Below, piece by piece: positions 62,201 to 64,000 of a stretch of 64,000 nucleotides of DNA. The notes under the pieces are model-generated. The model worked only from the letters and a program-made list of their open reading frames with translations, ran no database searches and had not been told where the DNA came from. The position numbers were made by a program, and so were the translations under genes. Location: assembly GCF_910592395.1 (NCBI RefSeq), contig NC_088310.1:2981501-3045500 (forward strand), in the 5' to 3' direction. This DNA is from Lineus longissimus. Its lineage: Eukaryota; Nemertea; Pilidiophora; Heteronemertea; Lineidae. The stretch's first letter is position 1, and each line of letters opens with the position of its first letter.

Positions 62201-63970
62201 GCACAAGCTAATTTTGTGGCCATTCTGGTCCTTTGATGTCAAACATAGCCGTGATTATGCCATTGTTTGGAGAAAAGCACCTGTGGAGGCCCACCCAGTT
62301 GACAAAGGACATAATGCATCTGCTTTATCTTTAGGAGTTACTTGCAAACACAGCAAACATAGAGGGAGCTCATGTCACAAAGTGATCAGTGATTTTTTTC
62401 AAATCAATTTTTTTCCACCCTTTGAAGACCAAACCCAGAAAACTAAGGACAGACACTGTGACAACTCAAAAATCTTTTTAACACCAAAGAAATCATGACT
62501 TTTACAGTTTTTTAGTTATATGACTTGTTAATTATACTGGGCTCACATAGTTCATCTTGGCCCCATCAGGGATTATTTCTGTCATTTGCGTATTATTAAA
62601 CAAGTTAAAAGGTCCTAAAATCCCTTGATTTTGGCAGGTCGGCCATTAATTTCTAATCCCTGCAAAGCATAGCTTTTATGATTATTTGATGAACGGCAAG
62701 ATGAAAGAGAAAGTTTGCCATCCTGAACTTTGTCTTGGAACATTTTGAGGAATATATCAAAGATCAAACAACATGACGCAAAGTCATCATCACTAACTAC
62801 CGTTTTACTCTTTATTTCGAACCATTTAAATAATGATACACCCTGAACTCATTTAATCCCCATGTCATTTGGGACTTTTTCTATTTTTATCGCAAATATC
62901 ACATCGCTCCGGCAACTGACTGATGTAAGCACCTAATTGTTTAATGGGAAAAGGGAGACAAATGCAGCGCATCTTTCCGTCTGCAGCCGACGCAGAATCG
63001 ACAACAAAACTCGCGATTCATTTTGAAACTTAAGAACATCAAAAGTCACCCGGTTTTAATCTGTTGACTTTGAAGTCAAACGAAATCATAGTGCATCATG
63101 TTTTTAACAGAAACATTACTCGGTAAAGCACCCAGCTTAAATCCTTTGCATTCACAAAAGGCAATTTTTACATTTGTCATTTGGTAATCTGTTAGACGCG
63201 AAATTGTTTGAATGAAGGCGAATCGTTTAGATGTGCAGGAAAGTACACTAACAATGATGACATTTTTATCCCCCATGTAAAATTTTCTGAGAAAATCCCT
63301 TAAAATCACGAATAGTGGGACGTTATAATCTCATTTCATAACTTCAAAGGACCAAGTTGGGTCTTCGACGTGTGCGCTTAGAGCGGCATCTCGACAGCAA
63401 CTGGTCAGAGTGGTTCCATGGCCACACAATCTCACTTTAGGCAATTTAACTCATGTCATTTCCAACCTAAGTTCATGTTTGATGTTTTTGCTATAATCAG
63501 TTTATTCGAATGATGTGTTGGGTTTAATTGAAATGAATCATAAGTGCAGTAACCACGCACAATCACAATCAAAAATCAAAATTTGTTGAAAATTTTTATG
63601 AAAATTGGGGCATTTTGACGGCAACATTTTGCCACGAGTTACATCCTCTCTTACACTCGACGTCCGCTTCCATCAGGTCAGACATTTTGCCAGCAGACAA
63701 CCAAGTTTTGTTGCACCTCACTAATTTGCGGTGAGGTCTTTAGGATTGGGCTTTCTAGACTAAGACTGTTTTGCTCAGTCTTGGCATCACTGCATCCACT
63801 TACATGAGACTAGGGCTAAAGTGATGAACTATGGCACAAAACGCCAGGCCATTCCTCCACGATGTGGTCATGTTGGTGACCTTGACCCCTTTATAACCTT
63901 TCGTGACCTCCTTGCACCATTCTAGCAAATCTTGACTCGGCGTTGCCTTCTTCTGTTGCCCCAGATCAGA
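20117..63970 (-). CDS. EHBP1: EHBP1 orthologue, 15 internal coding exons (both ends missing)
   Basis: EH domain-binding protein 1 links EHD-family membrane-remodelling ATPases (through NPF motifs), actin (CH domain) and Rab8/10-family GTPases (bMERB domain) in endosomal recycling and polarised transport. Numbering from the first residue in the window, I see the CH domain at about 13-115, NPF at 227-229, a basic coiled segment at 262-297, Ser/Pro-rich and acidic linkers at 298-433, two helical repeats at 442-454 and 492-504, and the bMERB domain from about 652 to 783. Exons are 63804-63970, 61337-61385, 60422-60987, 60082-60190, 58402-58506, 57653-57955, 51859-52008, 51560-51698, 45119-45276, 41673-41754, 41223-41335, 40102-40222, 36964-37060, 26515-26588 and 20117-20231. 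They sum to 2,348 coding bases, with phases compatible at every junction and GT-AG at each seen border. The N-terminal C2-like domain, start and stop lie outside. The CH and bMERB wording matches vertebrate EHBP1 from memory. EHBP1L1 is the alternative name in vertebrates, but invertebrates usually have a single gene. Confidence 0.93.
22030..22080 (-). repeat. tRNA-like SINE head
   Basis: On the minus strand an A-box-like GGCGCAGTGATC (about 22,070-22,059) is followed about 20 bases later by a B-box-like GGGTTCAAGTC (22,045-22,035). The spacing is short for an intact tRNA, and no complete acceptor stem pairs, so this is a degenerate SINE and not a tRNA gene. Confidence 0.45.
22783..22840 (+). 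repeat. 34-bp unit tandem direct repeat, two copies
   Basis: The segment 22,783-22,806 recurs at 22,817-22,840 with three or so differences. The shared core is TCATGAGG(C/T)ACCAATCC. The function is unknown. Confidence 0.65.
26515..26588 (-). CDS. EHBP1: EHBP1 exon 14: bMERB domain, middle
   Basis: The acceptor CTTTTCAG and the donor GTAAGAG flank this 74-base exon. The first base completes a Leu codon from exon 13. The product [20 protein letters not shown] and then MTIE is the central helix of the bMERB domain, and the DLERR(F/Y)(D/E)LLNRELR signature is diagnostic for EHBP1/MICAL-type bMERB proteins. The phase is 2 in and 1 out. Confidence 0.96.
26751..26880 (+). repeat. Dispersed repeat, copy B (related to 15.06-15.17 kb)
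   Basis: It has the same ordered landmarks as the 15-kb copy: CAAGAGA, GGTTTA, AGAGACAT, CTGGTTCTG, AAATCAAATGCTAAG and GAAGAAG. The two copies are diverged but collinear. It lies antisense within the intron after exon 14 is spliced. Confidence 0.45.
27545..27615 (-). repeat. tRNA-like SINE head
   Basis: On the minus strand an A-box-like GGGGTAGCGGTGG (about 27,610-27,598) is followed by a B-box-like GGTCCAAGTCC (27,567-27,557). This spacing of about 30-40 bases is right for a Pol III internal promoter. The intervening tRNA arms do not pair cleanly, which points to a SINE. Confidence 0.55.
35590..35800 (+). repeat. tRNA-derived SINE
   Basis: On the plus strand an A-box-like TGGTCTAGAGT (about 35,626-35,636) is followed by a B box GGTTTGAATCC (35,663-35,673), spaced as in tRNA genes. 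Downstream sequence to about 35,800 looks like the tRNA-unrelated body. It lies antisense to the gene in the intron between exons 13 and 14. Confidence 0.6.
36492..36670 (+). repeat. Two-copy imperfect direct duplication, offset 139 bp
   Basis: Positions 36,492-36,530 and 36,631-36,669 share AGAT(C/G)TGGCAATGAG and TGTTGGCA followed by TTTC(A/C)TTTGGA. The open plus-strand frame across both repeats looks fortuitous. Confidence 0.6.
36964..37060 (-). CDS. EHBP1: EHBP1 exon 13: bMERB domain, second segment
   Basis: The acceptor TGTTTTTCAG and the donor ACT|GTAAGTT bound this 97-base exon. Two bases complete the Gly codon from exon 12, then [19 protein letters not shown] and NALIRRQ follow. EEx(M/L)[17 protein letters not shown] is one of the best conserved bMERB stretches. 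It ends two bases into a Leu codon, which exon 14 completes. Confidence 0.97.
37292..37313 (-). repeat. G-run tract on transcript strand, G-quadruplex-like
   Basis: The plus strand has an 11-C run flanked by CCC blocks. In the pre-mRNA this reads GGG-C-GGG-A-(G)11-C-GG, enough for an intramolecular four-G-run structure. It lies about 230 bases upstream of exon 13. Confidence 0.7.
39530..39590 (+). repeat. tRNA-like SINE candidate (degenerate)
   Basis: GGTGTAGTGGTGATAACGTG at 39,532-39,551 resembles an A box plus D arm, and CAGGCCCAATCC at about 39,571-39,582 is a decayed B box. A related A-box-like segment, GTGTAGTGGTGGGAGCGTGG, occurs at about 44,968-44,987 without a B box. Confidence 0.4.
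40102..40222 (-). CDS. EHBP1: EHBP1 exon 12: start of bMERB domain
   Basis: The acceptor ATTTTCAG and the donor GTAAGTG flank this 121-base exon, phase 0 in and 1 out. It reads [20 protein letters not shown], then [20 protein letters not shown]. The SQYV...E..ALE.EQKQID pattern is the first helix of the EHBP1 bMERB domain, and residues are almost all helical and charged. Confidence 0.96.
40223..41222 (-). other. Intron between EHBP1 exons 11 and 12 (1.0 kb)
   Basis: The borders are GTAAGTA at 41,222 and CAG at 40,223. I see no repeat, exon or RNA gene in it. The 148-codon minus frame at 40,570-41,016 has no recognisable content and no splice context. Confidence 0.8.
41223..41335 (-). CDS. 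EHBP1: EHBP1 exon 11: acidic linker before bMERB
   Basis: The acceptor GCATTTTAG and the donor GTAAGTATT bound this 113-base exon. Two bases complete an Asp codon, then [20 protein letters not shown] and [17 protein letters not shown]. The string is strongly acidic and Ser-rich, with casein kinase 2-like S-D/E sites. It is low-complexity linker sequence, recognised as an exon by splice sites and phase and not by homology. Confidence 0.85.
41336..41672 (-). other. Intron between EHBP1 exons 10 and 11 (337 bp)
   Basis: A short intron with borders GTATTTC at 41,672 and TAG at 41,336. I see nothing else in it. Confidence 0.8.
41673..41754 (-). CDS. EHBP1: EHBP1 exon 10: Ser/basic linker
   Basis: The acceptor ATCTTTCCAG and the donor G|GTATTT flank this 82-base exon, phase 0 in and 1 out. 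It reads [20 protein letters not shown] then QSLTSPK. A short basic, Ser-rich linker with an S-P site. Support comes from splice sites and the fact that its phase is exactly the one needed to join exons 9 and 11. Confidence 0.82.
41809..41819 (+). repeat. 11-base G homopolymer (C-run in transcript)
   Basis: A G(11) run on the plus strand, within 55-65 bases of the exon 10 acceptor at 41,755. In the pre-mRNA it is a C-run just upstream of the likely branch-point region. Confidence 0.8.
41955..42040 (+). repeat. Minisatellite, about four copies of a 21-22 bp unit
   Basis: Units start at about 41,955, 41,977, 41,998 and 42,019, and a partial unit continues to about 42,050. The core of each is GTCAACAATAAG followed by CTATAATCT, with one to four differences per copy. 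It sits about 200-290 bases upstream of exon 10 in the transcript. Confidence 0.85.
43440..43680. other. GC/CpG-rich intronic block, unknown
   Basis: In contrast with its AT-rich flanks, this block is GC-rich with multiple CG dinucleotides. There is no long open frame and no recognised RNA or repeat signature. It may be a transposable element fragment or an intronic regulatory element. Confidence 0.3.
45119..45276 (-). CDS. EHBP1: EHBP1 exon 9: basic Thr/Ala-rich linker
   Basis: The acceptor CATTTTATAG and the donor GAG|GTAATTT bound this 158-base exon. Two bases complete the Thr codon begun at the end of exon 8, then [20 protein letters not shown] and [20 protein letters not shown] and [12 protein letters not shown]. 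The reading frame is fixed by exon 8's single trailing base. Family members have a low-conservation linker at this place, so identity rests on position and phase. Confidence 0.85.
45277..51559 (-). other. Intron between EHBP1 exons 8 and 9 (about 6.3 kb)
   Basis: The borders are GTAAGTTT at 51,559 and TAG at 45,277. It contains the MITE at 46,561-46,788. CG-containing blocks at 45.6-46.0 kb and 48.6-49.1 kb may be regulatory. Nothing coding is supported. Confidence 0.85.
46561..46788. mobile_element. MITE with 12-bp terminal inverted repeats
   Basis: ACAGGGTGTCCC at 46,561-46,572 is repeated in exact reverse complement at 46,777-46,788. The 228-base element is AT-rich and non-coding. The ACAGGGTGTCCC terminus is typical of widespread non-autonomous DNA transposons. 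I do not see an intact target-site duplication, so the exact outer ends could be off by a base or two. Confidence 0.75.
51560..51698 (-). CDS. EHBP1: EHBP1 exon 8: second helical repeat
   Basis: The acceptor TTCTTATAG and the donor A|GTAAGTTT flank this 139-base exon, phase 0 in and 1 out. It starts [20 protein letters not shown], then RAGVGKPED and a Ser/Thr-rich tail. The helix [13 protein letters not shown] (residues 492-504) copies the one in exon 7 exactly 50 residues earlier. Vertebrate EHBP1 has the same DEERRRQLRERARQLIAEAR-like segment (from memory). Confidence 0.94.
51699..51858 (-). other. Intron between EHBP1 exons 7 and 8 (160 bp)
   Basis: The shortest intron in the gene, with borders GTAAGGA at 51,858 and TAG at 51,699. 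I see nothing else in it. Confidence 0.9.
51859..52008 (-). CDS. EHBP1: EHBP1 exon 7: first helical repeat
   Basis: The acceptor ATCTTTTCAG and the donor GTAAGGAT bound this 150-base exon, phase 0 at both ends. It reads [20 protein letters not shown], then [12 protein letters not shown] and a Pro/Gly/Thr tail ending [14 protein letters not shown](R/K)[13 protein letters not shown] is a highly conserved EHBP1 signature, which makes this exon one of the strongest for naming the gene. Confidence 0.97.
54721..54962 (+). repeat. Two-copy imperfect direct duplication, offset about 190 bp
   Basis: CTAATCAC, then CAAGCCA/AAGCCAA, ATGCAAAGGT(T/G)AGA(C/T)ATACAGCAATC occur at about 54,721-54,763 and again at about 54,910-54,955. 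Similarity is clear over about 40 bases of each copy. Confidence 0.6.
55757..55805 (-). CDS. Possible small optional EHBP1 exon
   Basis: TATACAG|G at 55,806-55,805 and G|GTATTA at 55,757-55,756 bound 49 open bases that read [16 protein letters not shown]. The polypyrimidine tract is weak. The length is not a multiple of three, so including it between exons 6 and 7 breaks the frame unless another exon of length 2 modulo 3 is also used. It may be a false positive. Confidence 0.15.
57653..57955 (-). CDS. EHBP1: EHBP1 exon 6: acidic linker
   Basis: The acceptor TTGTCTTATAG and the donor GAG|GTACTAAT give 303 bases, phase 0 at both ends. It begins [20 protein letters not shown], continues with [10 protein letters not shown] and ends ELVHEEE. 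The chain is very acidic at its start and end with a Ser/Thr-rich middle. No domain is recognised, which fits the poorly conserved linker after the CH domain. The exact donor is the least certain border, because downstream bases stay open to 57,506. Confidence 0.83.
57956..58401 (-). other. Intron between EHBP1 exons 5 and 6 (446 bp)
   Basis: The borders are GTAAGAG at 58,401 and TAG at 57,956. It contains two CRE palindromes. Nothing else is clear. Confidence 0.85.
58188..58231. promoter_or_regulatory. Two perfect CRE palindromes in a 22-bp tandem repeat
   Basis: TGACGTCA occurs at 58,190-58,197 and at 58,212-58,219, exactly 22 bases apart, inside an exact repeat of CAATGACGTCACAAAATGTC. 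TGACGTCA is the full consensus for CREB/ATF binding. Two turns of helix of spacing would place both sites on one face of the DNA. Confidence 0.6.
58402..58506 (-). CDS. EHBP1: EHBP1 exon 5: Ser/Thr/Pro-rich linker
   Basis: The acceptor TCTTTTAG and the donor CAG|GTAAGAGG flank 105 bases, phase 0 at both ends. It reads [20 protein letters not shown], then [15 protein letters not shown]. There are six S/T-P sites, possible targets of proline-directed kinases. The chain is disordered in character and has no domain. Confidence 0.9.
58538..58553 (+). repeat. (ATC)n microsatellite
   Basis: ATCATCATCATCATCATC, five to six units, about 35 bases upstream of the exon 5 acceptor in transcript direction. 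Confidence 0.8.
59002..59280 (+). repeat. Tandem duplication, two copies, period about 168 bp
   Basis: Copy 1 is about 59,002-59,118 and copy 2 about 59,171-59,280. Shared landmarks in order are GTCAACAGTT, GTATAC/GTACAC, TGTAATGC, CATATTTGTCATAA, CTCCAATAAGT, CTCTTTTTC and TGTTG-TTTATAACA. The copies differ at many bases and by small gaps, so the event is not recent. Confidence 0.75.
59810..59995 (+). mobile_element. pogo/Tigger-like MITE remnant with strong hairpin
   Basis: CAGTTGGACCTCC at the left is the common terminus of pogo/Tigger-type elements, and GACCTCTATAA plus CTCTATTAAGGACA are typical of such non-autonomous copies. Within it, CTATTAAGGACAG (59,927-59,939) pairs perfectly with CTGTCCTTAATAG (59,958-59,970) across an 18-base loop. 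The right terminus is not cleanly recognisable. Confidence 0.6.
60082..60190 (-). CDS. EHBP1: EHBP1 exon 4: basic coiled segment
   Basis: The acceptor GGTTTCAG and the donor GAG|GTAAGGA flank 109 bases. The first base completes an Arg codon from exon 3. It then reads [36 protein letters not shown]. It is very rich in Arg, Lys, Glu and Gln and is likely to be helical or coiled-coil. Vertebrate EHBP1 has a similar [16 protein letters not shown] segment (from memory). Confidence 0.94.
60191..60421 (-). other. Intron between EHBP1 exons 3 and 4 (231 bp)
   Basis: The borders are GTATGAT at 60,421 and CAG at 60,191. I see nothing else in it. Confidence 0.9.
60422..60987 (-). CDS. EHBP1: EHBP1 exon 3: second half of CH domain, linker and NPF motif
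   Basis: The acceptor TCTGTTTCCAG and the donor CAG|GTATGA flank 566 bases, the largest exon, phase 0 in and 2 out. [20 protein letters not shown], then [21 protein letters not shown] is the classical C-terminal part of a CH domain. A charged linker follows. [10 protein letters not shown] contains the single NPF in the window (residues 227-229), the class I motif bound by EH domains of EHD proteins. Acidic residues right after NPF favour EHD-type EH domains (family knowledge). Confidence 0.98.
60988..61336 (-). other. Intron between EHBP1 exons 2 and 3 (349 bp)
   Basis: The borders are GTGAGAGA at 61,336 and CAG at 60,988. The open plus-strand frame across it is fortuitous. I see nothing else. 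Confidence 0.9.
61337..61385 (-). CDS. EHBP1: EHBP1 exon 2: CH domain, middle
   Basis: A 49-base exon with acceptor TATTTGCAG and donor AAG|GTGAGA. The first base completes Ile from exon 1, then [16 protein letters not shown]. The (I/L)D(F/Y)xxLxPxDIKxNNKKAF pattern spanning exons 2 and 3 is characteristic of EHBP1 and MICAL-type CH domains. Confidence 0.97.
61386..63803 (-). other. Intron between EHBP1 exons 1 and 2 of the window (about 2.4 kb)
   Basis: The borders are GTAAGTGG at 63,803 and CAG at 61,386. A CG-containing block at about 61,620-61,760 and TAAT-rich stretches nearby could be regulatory. No repeat or exon is supported. Confidence 0.85.
63804..63970 (-). CDS. EHBP1: EHBP1 first exon in window: start of CH domain
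   Basis: The acceptor CCATTGCAG and the donor CAT|GTAAGTGG give 167 bases, phase 0 in and 2 out. It reads [34 protein letters not shown], then [17 protein letters not shown] and SPSL. LLEWC, the V/I-x-(I/V)[16 protein letters not shown](V/L)HHF core and the next exon's residues are the actin-binding face and core of a CH domain. Earlier exons (C2-like domain, start codon) lie beyond 64,000. Confidence 0.98.
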
Positions 63971-64000
63971 CTGCAATGGGAAAAGAAATTAGGATCATCA

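Noticed and set aside
1-64000. CRISPR array, bacterial operon, phage or viral insertion
   Set aside because: Repeats here are two-copy duplications or micro/minisatellites without unique spacers, and no integrase, capsid or polymerase-like frame is present.

Overview
The window is animal nuclear DNA from an invertebrate, probably marine. It is AT-rich, with one multi-exon gene spread over at least 44 kb, kilobase introns with GT-AG borders, and interspersed tRNA-like SINE and MITE remnants. There are no operons, no dense coding and no ribosome binding sites. The phylum cannot be fixed from sequence alone; the protein resembles the vertebrate family closely enough to name it.

The gene is on the minus strand and is an EHBP1 (EH domain-binding protein 1) orthologue. 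I reconstructed 15 coding exons from 63,970 down to 20,117. Their reading phases fit at every junction, giving about 782 residues. In protein order they carry: the central calponin-homology (CH) domain (63,970 to about 60,650); a charged linker with one NPF motif for EHD proteins; acidic and Ser/Pro-rich linkers; two helical repeats of an LRERARxLIxEAR type (52,008-51,560); a basic and an acidic linker (45.3-41.2 kb); and the C-terminal Rab-binding bMERB domain, split over four exons (40,222 to 20,117). The N-terminal C2-like domain and start codon lie beyond the right edge. The last coding exon(s) and stop codon were not found, and probably lie beyond the left edge or within 1-20,116 in a form I cannot recognise.

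The remaining roughly 96% is intron or 3' flank. It holds tRNA-like SINE candidates (about 6.9, 22.0, 27.6, 35.6 and 39.5 kb), a MITE with 12-bp terminal inverted repeats (46,561-46,788), pogo/Tigger-like MITE sequence (59.8-60.0 kb and a fragment at 8.74 kb), a 21-22 bp minisatellite (41,955-42,040), several two-copy local duplications, homopolymer G/C tracts, and a pair of perfect CRE palindromes (58,190-58,219). No second protein-coding gene, structural RNA gene or CRISPR array could be supported.

The gene's expected role is to link EHD-family ATPases (via NPF), actin (via CH) and Rab8/10-family GTPases (via bMERB) in endocytic recycling and polarised traffic. I saw no convincing undescribed system. 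The best second looks are the CRE pair, the G-quadruplex-like tract upstream of exon 13, the C-run and minisatellite upstream of exon 10, and two compositionally unusual blocks near 4.8 and 43.5 kb.
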